Shown: one piece after another, positions 18,902 to 28,885 of the stretch
Layout: each line of letters starts with the position of its first letter
How positions within the stretch are numbered: the first letter of the stretch is position 1
Assembly: GCA_015680685.1 (NCBI GenBank)
Contig: MNCI01002090.1
Span: forward strand, 3,473 to 41,705
Origin: Gnetum montanum
Lineage: Eukaryota; Streptophyta; Gnetopsida; Gnetales; Gnetaceae
Length of the DNA stretch: 38,233 bases
Reading direction: 5' to 3'
The notes under the pieces: model-generated
Seen by the model: the letters and a program-made list of their open reading frames with translations, nothing else
Databases searched by the model: none
Told to the model about the DNA's origin: nothing
Made by a program: the position numbers and the translations under genes

Positions 18902-19560
18902 TGAAGCAAAGAAAAGAGAGAACTTAGCATATTCATTAATGGCTACAAGTAACCATGGTGGTAGTACATAGCAGCTGTAACAAGTAGCATTAAATAGCTT
19001 GTAGACAACCACAACAACACTAATATTAAAAGGAAGAAGGCATATAGGATGAGGAGATGGTGGGATGGAACACAAGAAGGAAAGGGAGAAAGGAAGAGGA
19101 AACAATATATGAAAAGCAAAAGAGAGAAGCCAAGAGACTTTGCTTTCTCCTCTCTTAATGATTTCCTCTTCATCTATGTGTATGGGCTTTTATAGCCCTT
19201 ACATTCTTCTCCTCCTTATTTTTCTCTTAGGAAGTGGAGCAAGGGTGCCATGTGTCTTATGAAGTGAAGCATTGGTGGCATGTGTCTTTAATGCATGGAA
19301 ATTGGAGTTCAAAATCTTTACAACTAATCTCCATATATGCTTCGTGATCTCAATCTCCTTGCTTTTCTCTATACTTACACCACAAACATAAGTTGGCCTT
19401 CAAAGGTCAAACTTAGATTGCAAACATAGATTGCAACCGGTGTGATATTATAGGTAGCAAGCAACCTAAGGTGGTCTTCAAAGGTCCTCCAATTATATGA
19501 GATAGAGCATAGCCTAGGAATCTAAATTAATTATTACGGGCCTTTATCAAACCCATCAAA
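18902..19560 (-). mobile_element. LTR-like fragment with minus-strand TATA box
   Basis: The minus strand has GGGCTATAAAAGCCC (around 19185-19199), a strong TATA box inside a short palindrome. It is followed by a long pyrimidine-rich leader (19150-18900) like the R/U5 part of plant LTRs. Possible ends are TGAAGC (18902) and CCCATCA (19558), but I found no target duplication. Two open frames of 71 and 76 codons here are shadows of the pyrimidine-rich sequence. Confidence 0.35.
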
Positions 19561-20330
19561 GACTGCCCATCACATTAAATTCCCTTTTATAATCAAATAA
19601 AGGATCTATTGCCAAGAATGGTTCTTCCTAAAATATGTGCAAAAAATGCCGCCGCCATATACCATATGCAAAAACATGAAATTGAATAAACAACAAAAGC
19701 CAAAGTTTATGGTCATAGAGAATAGCAAAAGCCAAACATATGTAATATCCATCCATGTATGGATGCACCTGAACCAGAGAAGACGTGAACCATAGAAGCT
19801 CTGGAATGAAATGGATTGGAAGAAGCAGCATTGCTTAATTTATGCAGGAAGTCACTTCATATCTATGCGCCGGAGATTCACGATTCCCTGTAAATTTTGA
19901 CGAACTATTCGCATTGAATTCGGGAGCGGGTACAGAAGCGTGGGTACGTATTTCATAATTTCCAATGAAATTTTGTCTCGATTTGTACATATACATTGAT
20001 ATGGTCGCCTTGCCTCGTATTGTTATTGCCTTTTTAGTTCTTGCGATGTCTGCATTTTGCATTAAAATCTTACATATCTGTTCTGAATCATACCAAAAAT
20101 TTCATTTCATTGTTAAGTGGCAAGCAAGCAATCAAGATTCATGGCATCGGGGCATGAGACGGACCACAGAAAACAAGGGAGTACTAATAAATAAACAAAC
20201 ACAAATCACCAAAGGGCTAGTATGGTAACCGATGGCCGAAGGGGTCAGTATGGGTCATACGGAAATCAAGTTTTGGACGGCGCGTGCCAGGAAAACATTG
20301 CATTTGCATGGATTCGCCTGCCATTGGGAG
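19561..20330. other. Low-copy-looking stretch, no firm gene
   Basis: Base composition is more even and richer in CpG than in the elements. A short plus-strand open segment at about 19843-19943 reads SRFPVNFDELFALNSGAG and is followed by GTACGT, which could be a splice donor, but no downstream exon is evident. An open frame at 19965-20228 starts with a hydrophobic segment and matches nothing I recognise. I would not call a gene. Confidence 0.3.
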
Positions 20331-20393
20331 CGTCAAAGATTCCGCCATGACTCACACATTCTCACGTCAAAGATTCCACCATGACTCACACAT
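20331..20393 (+). repeat. 29-bp direct duplication with TGACTCA and ACGTCA motifs
   Basis: The 29-base segment at 20331-20359, CGTCAAAGATTC then CGCCATGACTCACACAT, recurs at 20365-20393 with one change (period 34). Each copy holds TGACTCA and the second has CACGTCA, both bZIP-type motifs. A TATA box follows at 20464. Confidence 0.75.
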
Positions 20394-20463
20394 ATCTCTG
20401 CTTAAAAAAGAAAAAACGAAACAGGGTCATCGTCATCGGTCATTAGTCATAAAAATCTGGTTG

Positions 20464-20471
20464 CTTATAAA
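20464..20471 (+). promoter_or_regulatory. TATA box (CTTATAAA)
   Basis: CTTATAAA lies 70 bases downstream of the duplicated TGACTCA motifs and 28 bases upstream of two ATGs. It looks like a host promoter, and the lectin-domain pseudogene is on the same strand 600 bases downstream. Confidence 0.4.
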
Positions 20472-20498
20472 GCAATGAAGCCCACCAGCACATGGACA

Positions 20499-20555
20499 AT
20501 GGACATATGCAAGCTCATGGTGCTCTGTTTTTACTTTCCCCTTCATCATGACTAG
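20499..20555 (+). pseudogene. Possible signal-peptide remnant (18 codons)
   Basis: ATG at 20499 starts MDICKLMVLCFYFPLHHD before a stop. The pattern of a short polar start, then a hydrophobic core, resembles a secretion signal, as a lectin receptor kinase would have. It is placed correctly for the lectin fragment at 21067, but the region between (20600-21060) is AT-rich and non-coding. This is a weak inference. Confidence 0.25.
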
Positions 20556-20599
20556 TGCTGATTTTCCAGCGTCCCAAAGGTTTTTCAATCATTAGGTGA

Positions 20600-21066
20600 G
20601 ATGAGTTACTGGGCTGTGCCTAGTTTAGTTAAGTTGTGTATCCTTATAATACGGTCATCTTCAACATGGCCCTACTCACAGGTAGTCCCTAGGGTGCTAC
20701 TCACAGGTGGTTGTTAAAAGTATTAAGAGACCTAATTTGTTATAAATTTGGTTGAGGCTTGAGGCTTAATTTCATTTTTGAAAATATTGGATCATTTCAT
20801 TTTATTGTTGTCATTTTGGTTGTTGTAGAAATTATATGTTTGGGCAGATTATGGCTTTTGAGTAAGGAAATGGATTCAGTGCCCTTGATACCTTTGCAAA
20901 TTTTTTTGCTTCAATTTAATGGTGATATTGCAATTTTTAAGCGTTAACAATATTTTGGATTTACATTGTCCTTGTTCTATGTTTTACAATGTATTTTTAT
21001 GATATATGAGATTTAATTTTTAAAAAAAACTAATATATTTAAATTTTCTCTATCACGTCCCCGGCT
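20600..21066. other. AT-rich stretch without coding signal
   Basis: It separates the promoter-like region from the lectin fragment. It contains a 12-bp direct repeat CTACTCACAGGT (20672 and 20697) and long T/A runs. The expected first part of a lectin domain is absent here, so this may be an insertion or replacement. Confidence 0.5.
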
Positions 21067-21537
21067 ATGAACCTGTACCCACTTTTTCTTGAGGCACATG
21101 TACCCAAACACGTTCAGAATCACGAATCAAAAACACGTTCAGAATTTGACACGTTCCAGTCTGGGGATTTTGATCCGGATGATAACCATGTTGGAGTGGA
21201 GGTTCATAGCATCAGGTCTGTGAAAACTTTCTCCCTAAAACTCAGAAACATCACCATCAAATCAGGCGAAGATGTGTTCTCCTGCATTACCTACAACGGC
21301 AGCTCCAGGAATCTACAGGTTTTTCTGGGTTACGCGGAAGCTGCTTTGGGGGCAAACCTGATGATCTCCATGGTGCTTGATCTGTCCGGGAATCTGTCTC
21401 GGACTGTGTACTTTGGATTCTCCCAATCCACGGATCATCGAGCAGAGCTTAATTTTGTCAAATCCTGGAATATTATGGTGTTGAGCTATGAGAAGAAGGA
21501 TTACAGGGGAGTTGTTGTTGGGGTTTCTGTGGAATAA
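21067..21537 (+). pseudogene. Legume-lectin domain fragment (lectin receptor kinase type)
   Basis: A 156-codon open frame. Residues 26-49 read EFDTFQSGDFDPDDNHVGVE and on to VHSI, the metal-binding block of legume lectins: Glu26, Asp28 and His41 lie at metal-ligand positions. Then come ITIKSGEDVFSCITYNGSS, LQVFLGYAE, MISMVLDLSGNL and TVYFGFSQSTDHRAE..VKSWNI, the standard C-terminal strands. It ends YRGVVVGVSVE and a stop, just where a receptor kinase would start its membrane segment. The N-terminal half of the lectin fold, the membrane helix and the kinase are missing. The real homology starts at about 21142; the upstream codons include a duplicated ACACGTTCAGAAT. The plant family is clear. 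I call it a pseudogene or gene fragment. Confidence 0.8.
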
Positions 21538-21835
21538 GAAAAATCAATCCCGCCCTTCCCTGTTTTCCGCCGTATTTCCGGCAGCATTCACCTCCATCTG
21601 AATTGGATTCACCGAAGAGAAAGAACTCTACGAAGAGCTCTCCTCCGATGAAGAAGTTTCGAAAACATAGACACATGGGGCACCGAAAATCCCCTGACCT
21701 CTCACTCTCACCTGAAACCCTAATCGTCTGCAGAGCCTCCGCAGCATCGGCGCAAACTTCACGGTAGCACCGCAGCAGTACCACCGATACCGTCCTGAGA
21801 GAGCATTGGCATGGTATGATTTGGAAACGGTAGTA
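21538..21835 (+). other. GC-richer segment with telo-box; possible gene remnant
   Basis: It directly follows the lectin fragment. One frame reads EEKELYEELSSDEEVSK (about 21618-21668), acidic like the juxtamembrane part of some lectin kinases, but no kinase block follows. AAACCCTAA (21715-21723) is the plant telo-box found near transcription starts. The minus-strand open frame across it (21473-21976) has no recognisable domain. Confidence 0.3.
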
Positions 21836-22876
21836 TTCTAGAATGGATTGGAACACTACTTTCAGTGTGCTTTTTGTGAACGTCCATTTAGGTTTCACGG
21901 TATCATGATGGAAGCATAAGATCATGACCAAAAAAAGATAACATTTAACATGACCAATGTCAAAAATAGATAACATTTAACATTATGCTTAAAGAATGGA
22001 ATAGGGAAAATGTAGAAGAAAATGAAAAGTATGCTTTATTATGTGAAAATAATGTATCTAGGTCATGCTTTTTGAGGGTTTATGGGGATTATAATAATGA
22101 GTGTCTAGATCATCTTAATAGAGATGCTCATTAGAATAACATGCTCTTTTGTATCTCATTATAACTTGCTCTTTTGGGACATATTACAATAATTACATCA
22201 TATGTTAAGAAGCGATACCATCTTTGTTATGGAATGACTCGATTTAGAAATGGGAACATCACGAACTACCATCCTTATCTTTCATTCATCCTCAAACAAG
22301 TCCAAGTTAATGATGTTTCTCCATGCTTTAATGCTTCCTTCACACTATAATGCTTTGATTTATCCTTTTTGAATGGAATTGAATATTTTAAAATTCTCTT
22401 ACTTATTCTAAAAATAAAATATAAGTGAGAAAAATATTTATAAAAATAAATATTATTCTATCAATACTTGCCTTCATCTTTAGGTAATGACAAGAGATGA
22501 ATTACAGGTTTACCAACCACCGATCACCAATTCTAACTAATACAAAGTACATCTCATTTCTCATTACCCAAGTCAGGGTAGTGCAAATCCTTTAACCCAC
22601 TTATATTATCCAAAATATTTTACATAACTAATTTAGAAATATAACTATTCATATGTTAAGAAAAGACATTAGATGCCTGAGTTATACTAAATTCACTCTC
22701 AATGCTCTTAAGGCACAATTTAAGGGATGGGATTAAAAACTAATTTTTGGAACTGTTCAGGGTAGATTTGACTCTGTCATTATTTCCAAGAGGTTAAAAT
22801 CTACTAGAAACGACTCTATGTTTAGCAAAAAGGCTTTCAAGATCAAAAGTTATGGGCTTCCAAAGTTTGGAGTTTG
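21836..22876. other. AT-rich stretch, nothing recognisable
   Basis: There is no coding signal or element end. A 16-bp direct repeat AGATAACATTTAACAT occurs at 21937 and 21968. The right flank carries GGCAT, the target duplication of the next LTR. Confidence 0.6.
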
Positions 22877-22881
22877 GGCAT
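22877..22881. repeat. Solo-LTR target duplication, left copy (GGCAT)
   Basis: GGCAT precedes the LTR start and recurs at 23635-23639. Confidence 0.92.
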
Positions 22882-23634
22882 TAATGAGTGACGAGGTACC
22901 CCTACACTCAACCATATGAATACAAGTGTTACACGTGCAATCCAGTCGAACTCCAAGGACTAAGTGTTTACACACCTTATGGAACACTTAAGGTTAATCA
23001 ATCGTTGTCTTCCCAAACTTACTTGTATTTGTCACGATTGTATGGTTAAGTAAGCTTGAGGCATGTGATTTTTATGTCTTTTATCTTTTTAATGCCTATG
23101 CTAACAGGCCAAAGGGTGAAGAGACTGAGTAACTAACTTTCACTAACTAAGTTCTAATCATCCTAGCATCAATATCCATTCCCACTTGCCGTACACACCC
23201 TGAACCAGTGCAATGCTACTGGGATTACCAAATGCTATTCGTTACTGGGTTACCAAGCGTAGCACACGTGTTCAAAGCAGTCGTACTGAATGCACTTAAC
23301 TAGGAGAGTTAAGGGTTGAGAGAGATTAAGTATCTAGGAAAGCAATTAATCGTTTAACAGTAATTAAATCCTATTTAGCTTAGTCCATATGCTGCAAGGT
23401 TTATCATAAAGTTCATCTTTATTGCCGTACACAAATGTGTGCTCAGGTACAATTTGCTTGAATAAAAATCTGTTCACTTTGAGACTCCTACTGTGGGCAC
23501 ATGGAAATTATTCTAACTCTGGAATGGTAAAACTACTATAGTTTGGCTAAGGGTCTAGATCTAGATGGAGAAGCAAGGGAAGTCCGCCTCTTATTTATAG
23601 AACTTGCGACAGGACGCGATATTGCAAGTCATCA
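22882..23634 (-). mobile_element. Solo LTR, 753 bp, GCGATATCGC family, minus strand
   Basis: Plus-strand ends are TAATGAGTGACG (G-to-A at the second base) and GCAAGTCATCA, flanked by GGCAT on both sides. It is collinear with the LTR at 17707-18712 (GGTACC.CTACACTCAACCATATGAA, then AAACTTACTTGT, then GCCGTACACA). On the minus strand CTATAAATAAGAGGCGG precedes the body. It has one palindromic motif, GCGATATTGC (23616-23625), against five in the other copy, and lacks that copy's internal duplication. The right target copy is at 23635-23639. Confidence 0.92.
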
Positions 23635-23639
23635 GGCAT

Positions 23640-24141
23640 GAAGCTTAAGACTTTTCAAGAGTCTCTAGGACCAACGTGCTTAATTACATGATGTTTAGTT
23701 TTCACACTATCAAGCCACCAATTTAACAAGTTTTGTCAAATTTAACCAAGAACATAATTTAAATTTAAATTTCAAAATTCAAATTTAAAGTTAAATTTTT
23801 CTCACCTTGGGAGGTTAGGATCATCGATATCTATGACTGTTGGGAAAGGTTGGGATCATCAACATTGGTAGTGTCCACAACCATTAGGGGAGTTTAGGAC
23901 CATAGGTGTTGGTAGTTTCTGTAAGCATCATTGGTCCAAACCTTTAAAAAATGCAGAACAATGACTACAATGATGATGATGGTAAAAAAGGTGATAAACA
24001 GGTGATGCACATGTGAAAATAGGTAATAGCAAGTGATGGAACAAGGAAATATTTATTGTTGGGTGGTAGCACAAAGAAGGATTTGTGTTGCATGCAAATC
24101 ACATTCTTGGTAGCCGTAGAGATGCTAAAAGCTATAACATG
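23640..24141. other. AT-rich stretch before the copia LTR end
   Basis: It contains an AAATTTAAATTT-type inverted-repeat tract (about 23755-23805) and short GATGATGATGG repeats. It may include the copia LTR body, but I could not find the LTR start. Confidence 0.4.
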
Positions 24142-24181
24142 GTTAGAGTTTATGTCTAAAACTCTAACATGGTATCAGAGC
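24142..24181 (+). mobile_element. Copia-type LTR end and tRNA-iMet primer site
   Basis: GTTAGAGTTT (24142-24151) and AAACTCTAAC (24159-24168) form a 10-bp inverted repeat ending the LTR in ..CTCTAACA. TGGTATCAGAGC follows at once (24170-24181); it is the standard primer site complementary to plant initiator tRNA-Met, typical of Ty1/copia elements. The downstream sequence (24182-24420) is purine-rich leader, cut by El2. The rest of the element may resume after 36615 but is not recognisable. Confidence 0.7.
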
Positions 24182-24416
24182 TAGTAAAACCATCAAAGGT
24201 GTTAAAAGGTGATAACATCCTAACTTCTAAAGATATTAAAAGAACCAAAAAAAGTACAAGAATTTAGGTTAAAATTACATATTGAAATTGGAGAACAATG
24301 TCTAAGGAATACAAGGCTTATGAATCATGAAAGAGAAGGAGAAGGACAAGGAGAAGTTGAATGAAGATAATAGAGAGAATGATCTATAAGTCATGGGAGC
24401 TTGGTAATGTAAGAGA

Positions 24417-24421
24417 AAAAT
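24417..24421. repeat. El2 target-site duplication, left copy (AAAAT)
   Basis: AAAAT here matches 36616-36620. The next bases are GTATGAG in place of TGATGAG, so the LTR tip is mutated. The motif is AT-rich, so chance is possible, but the position is exact. Confidence 0.75.
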
Positions 24422-25328
24422 GTATGAGCAGTGGAAGGTACCCCTAAGTCCAACCATATGAATCACAAAGTATTCATGTGTGATCCAGTCGAATTCCATG
24501 GACTCTCTAGTTTTTGATGCACTAGTCTTCTATGAAGTGAATCTTGCCCTAAAGATTGTTCGTTGTCTTCCCAATTACACTTGTTAGATACAAAGGTATG
24601 GTTAAGTGTAATTGAGGCATATGATTTTTATCAGTTTATGTTTTATGATTTTGATGCTTAAAGAGAGATGAAGTAATTTAATGACTAATTTAATTTAACT
24701 AACTAATTGATCTCTGACTAGTCCTAACATAAGCATTCGATTCCACTTTCTGTACACATCCTAAACCCACATATCCACTACTAGGTTACCAAGCAATATG
24801 CTACTAGGCATAGCAAGCAATAATGCTGCTCGGATTACCAAGTGAATACATGTTATGTTCAAAGCAATCGTACTTATGTATTTAATGTATCTAGTGTATC
24901 TCGCTTATTTACTCAAATAGCTTAATTACTGAAAATCATTAAATAAATTATTAAAAGCATTAAATGCATGAATAAAACATCTAAATTATCTAGATTGCTA
25001 CAAGGTTTATCAAGAAGCTTGTCTTTATTGCCACACATACTATTGTGCTCAGGTACAACAATGCTTGAATAAAGATTCGTACACTCAATGACTCTTGTTG
25101 TGGACACTCAGAAAAATATTCTAACTCTTGAATGGAAAAACTATAAGAGCTTTACTACACTATAATTGATTAATACGATAAATGTAGTTGGTGAGCATGT
25201 ATTTATAGGCAAGGATAGACCCTACATCAAAGGGGCCATGTCAATGCATGAAATAATGTGTTAATGGGGCCTAGTCGATAAGGCCTAGTATATGAGGCCT
25301 TGTCGACGTGGCCACTTGTGACTCATCA
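24422..25328 (-). repeat. El2 3' LTR (907 bp)
   Basis: It is collinear with the LTR at 35684-36615. The minus-strand start is TGATGAG (25328-25322). TATA box CTATAAATA is at 25208-25200, preceded by the GGCCTAGTCGAT motif array (25229-25320). It carries the shared GTATGGTTAAGTGTAATTG and GGTTACCAAGC blocks. Confidence 0.92.
25200..25320 (-). promoter_or_regulatory. El2 3' LTR U3: GGCCTAGTCGAT array and TATA box
   Basis: In plus-strand letters the array contains GGGGCCTAGTCGATA (25266-25280), AGGCCTAGTATATGAGGCC and TTGTCGACGTGGCC. TATA is CTATAAATA on the minus strand (25208-25200). The 15-mer GGGGCCTAGTCGATA recurs exactly in El2's internal promoter at 28821-28835. Confidence 0.75.
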
Positions 25329-25340
25329 CACCCCCATGAC
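25329..25340 (-). other. El2 polypurine tract
   Basis: The minus strand reads GTCATGGGGGTG directly before the TGATGAG of the 3' LTR, better preserved than in El1. Confidence 0.65.
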
Positions 25341-25544
25341 TAAATGAAAACTTGTGGTTAAGTTCTTTACAAAATCGGAAAGGTATGGGATTACTAACTA
25401 ATGCTAGACTTAACAAATTAACTTGAAAAAATCAAGTACTCATGTGTATGAATTAACACATTACAAAAATTGTGGTATTCATCACACAAAGTTAAACACC
25501 ATGACATGAACATTCAAAAATCTGATAGCACATCCTCTGATTGT

Positions 25545-28500
25545 GCGAAGGCAATAGAGAAGATCATAAAATTCCAAGTGGTGGAGGTTGCTGGGGCTCT
25601 AAAGAACCTTCATTAGCTTCAAGCACATGTGATGGCTGAGGCAGCTATGGCTATCCTATTGTTGCTGCAACTTGTGATGGGAGGCAAAAAGCATCCAACA
25701 ATGCTTTCATTTTCTCCTCCTTACTCTTGACATTGTGCGTGGTCCACACAACTTCGCCAATGTGGGCTGGTATAAGCACATCCCTAGGATAGGGAATTGT
25801 TGGGAATAACTCCTTAACATTGATGAACTAGGTAGTGAATTACTTGCATTCGATATCTAACACCCTAACTATGCTTTGTAGCTCCTGCTAATCACTTATC
25901 CTCTTGGCTAGGTTATTAGGGGTTCATCATTAATCAATGAATTGTGCCCTAAGAACTTTGAGTTTAGCATTTTCCATCTCAAGCTTTTTCTTTGTGTCCT
26001 TATGGTGCTTGAACTCAGCCTTGTATAGCAAGTACGAGCTAGCCACCTTCTTTTTGAGTTCTAATGGTGGCTGTCTAAGAATCAGCATCACCAAGTTTGC
26101 ATAGCAAAGATTGGCCAATTCTATATACTCTATCATTTCTTCAATTTGCAACTCCTTCGGGTAGATCTTTGCTATATTATAGGCATCTATTCCATCAATA
26201 ATGGGCTACCACACCTCTCTTCCTTGCTGGAGTTGTTGGAAGGCCTCATTTACTTTTGCCTTAGCAATTTGAATATGCTTCTCATTCACTTCCTTCTATA
26301 AGACAACTTGATTTCTATAGTGAGTTTTGACTTGTTCAAATTTGAGGGCCTCATTTTTCCAAGTAGTAATTTCAATGGTAGATTTCTGGTGTAAGGCTTA
26401 GAGTACTTCTATAGACAAATTAGAATTCTCCATGGTTAATTTCCTTAATTCTATGTTTATCCTAGTGAGCTGCTCCTAATATTGATGAATGAATTTATGC
26501 ATTTGTTGTTTTTGTGCATCAACATTGCATAGGTAGGGATTTTTTGTGATCAGTGATTTATTTTCTTAGTGCATCTGAACCAAGTCTGTATGAACTAAGT
26601 AGGTTTTTGCTTTTGTTATGGACTAGTTGAAGATGGTCATTACTATTTCCTCCTTAGCTTGTTTTAATCATTCTTGAAGTTACTAAAAAGCTTCATCTTT
26701 GGTTATTGTGAGGCTAAGGAGTGTGCGATTAGCAAAATATTCATGCAATTCAACAACTTCCATAGCCAAACATTTGTTTTATGCTTGAGTAGTTTCAAGT
26801 TGTTGTTCCAGGATGATACATTTAACCTTTGCTCTAGCAGCTCTAACTGGGTTGTAATAATGTTGTCTGAAAAATTGAAGATATTTGGAATCAGTTGTCC
26901 AATTCCCACTAGTTGATCTAGCAACTCTTCATGTTGGGCTACATTTAATCTTTCACTAATCATGCCTACAAACATCTACACATCTTAAAGTGTAGATATG
27001 TCTAGTAAAAACATCGTAGGTGCATTAAGTAGTTCTGCAATTCGGTCAGCAACTACTTTAGCAGCAATCTCCTACCCTTGGTGCTGCATCACCAATACAA
27101 TTGTTCCCTCATCCTCCTCCAAGAACATTAAAAAAGAGACAACATTTCCAAAGATTTCTAGGAATAAAGAGTATTGAGATAAAGACACCATCACATCTCA
27201 GGCACTGGGATTCAATCTTGGAAGCAACTATGTTCGTTTGGTAGAGAATATTAGCTCACATCTTTCCATCTAGCTGATTCTCTAAGCCACCTCATTAAGG
27301 TGGCTCATCCCAAGTTGATATATAGATGGGTATCCATCACTCATTCTTGCACACTGCACCTACTCATGTAAGAGCTTTTCTTGGATTTCATGCAAGCACT
27401 TAATGACTGTGTAGGACTCTGACATTGTTTCTTGAGTAGGTGGTGGAGGTGGTGACTCCAACTCCCCTTTTCTTAGACACAACAAGTGTCTTTTCCTTTA
27501 TCATTTTAGACCATGAGGCTATAGGACCATGCTTGATCATGTCATTTGCATAGTGGGCGATCCCTACTCTTTAATAGAGTTTCTAGATGAGGCATGAGAA
27601 AGGTAAGGTTTTCCTTCCACATTCATTTTCATTGAAGCATTTCTTAATCTCTAAATAAATCAATTGTGGAGGGTTCTCTAGAAATCTCCCACTTAGAGTG
27701 ATGCATGCTAGGGTGGAAAAGGCAGTTACCTTATTGGGCCTCACTATTGCATTGAGGTGATAGATTGCTATCTTGAAGTATAAGTGTTTCACAGGTGTGA
27801 GTGCACCGAACTCCTTATGGTTGACCCTATAACATCACTAGGTTCACTCTTTTTTGACCTCAGTGTCATCTTGTGTAGACATCTATGCCAATTGTGTCCC
27901 AGAATTAGGTAACCTAAGCATTTTTGCAATAGCTTCAATTGAGTAGGACACTTGAATATCTTTAATCTACACCATGGATCCTACCTTTCTATTATTTCAG
28001 AAGAGGTACATCTCTCAGATTTACCACTCCCCACTGGAAGTGATGATTAGCCATATGGGAGAGGTTTGTAGTTGTGTTTTCACCTCTATTGGAGCATGCT
28101 CTAAAAATGGCCCAAATTTTAGTTTTTGGGGAATTTAGTGTTGGATATCATGAGGCCTAATGATGTCAAGGTAGGCTTGTGTTAGTGTGACTTCAAGCCT
28201 CAATATGGATCCTAGTGCTTTCCCATGTTGCAATTGTTTTGTTGCAACTTCTTCTTCAGGAATCTGTGAAACAAATTCCACTTTTGGTTCCTCTCAAAGA
28301 GGTCTCATTTCATGGTTTTTCTTTAATTGATCCTAGGCCTATTCTTTTTGGTCCCTTCTAGTTCTAGGTCATTTCTTCCTTGGTTGAGAAGGTCCTCCCT
28401 CCTGTGATTGTTTTGGCCTTGGCACCATTTGTAATCAAAACATGACCATGGGTTAGTAATTATTGTGTAACATGAAATGATTGGGATATCTTATCTCCTT

Positions 28501-28614
28501 AGAATACTTACACTTGACTAAGTTCTGCTTATCATTGTATTTATTAATCCTTTAGAAAATTTAGACAAATTTTCAAATATTTTCATCGGAAACCTTAAGG
28601 TTTGCATTGTCCAT
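25545..28614 (-). pseudogene. El2 ORF2: unknown 3' ORF with coiled-coil region
   Basis: This is the counterpart of El1 ORF2, better preserved in places. The start is perhaps the ATG at 28614 (MDNANLKV) or 28440 (MVPRPKQSQEGGPSQPRKK), a basic N-terminus. Then come KFGPFLEHAPIEVKTQLQ; a block at 27792-27583 reading MKHLYFKIAIYHLNAIVRPN, PPQLIYLEIKKCFNENECG, TLPFSCLI; ERLNVAQHEELLDQLVGIGQ (26950-26890); and 26151-25930, reading EEMIEYIELANLCYANLVML and a Lys/Glu/Leu-rich stretch LYKAEFKHHKDTKKKLEMEN. Much of the C-terminal half looks coiled-coil. It is conserved in position and sequence in two separate insertions, so the ORF belonged to the active family. Function unknown. Confidence 0.65.
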
Positions 28615-28777
28615 GATTAAGAGCATACCTCTAGTAGTTGCAACATCAAAGAATGGAGTGATTGGGACAAACAATTGGAAAGTTATGGGCTTTAGAAGGT
28701 TTTGGGCTTGGAAAAATAGCAAAATATCCCCTCTTTTTATGAAGCAAATGAAAAAAAAATTGCAAAGTAAGCGGTGG

Positions 28778-28885
28778 TATTTATAGAATTTTTTCCATGC
28801 ATCAACGAGGCCTAGTTGATGGGGCCTAGTCGATAGGGTCAACTATGTCGACTAGGCCTAGTCGACACAATTGTTGACAACCATT
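28778..28885 (-). promoter_or_regulatory. El2 internal promoter: TCGAC/TTGAT array plus TATA
   Basis: Minus-strand CTATAAATA (28786-28778) is preceded by a dense array. In plus-strand letters it reads ATCAACGAGGCCTAGTTGAT, GGGGCCTAGTCGATAGGG, GTCAACTATGTCGACTAGGC and CTAGTCGACACAATTGTTGAC (28801-28880). GTCGACTAGGCCTAGTCGAC (28847-28866) is a perfect 20-bp palindrome. GGGGCCTAGTCGATA is identical to a 15-mer in the element's 3' LTR U3. Sequence downstream is unlike the LTR, so this is not simply an inserted LTR. El1 has a TATA box at the same place. Confidence 0.65.

Noticed and set aside
18890-19173. Two overlapping minus-strand open frames rich in Phe, Leu and Ser
   Set aside because: They come from a pyrimidine-rich leader downstream of an LTR-like TATA box and do not look like proteins.
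19835-20228. Host gene on either strand
   Set aside because: Open frames exist on both strands and a GTACGT donor-like site is present, but there is no recognisable domain or acceptor exon.
21473-21976. 167-codon minus-strand open frame as a gene
   Set aside because: It overlaps the lectin fragment in antisense, shows no domain, and its composition follows the opposite strand.
28778-28885. Internal TATA and array of El2 as an inserted solo LTR
   Set aside because: No TGATGAG/CTCATCA ends or target duplications flank it, and the downstream sequence aligns with El1's spacer rather than with an LTR.
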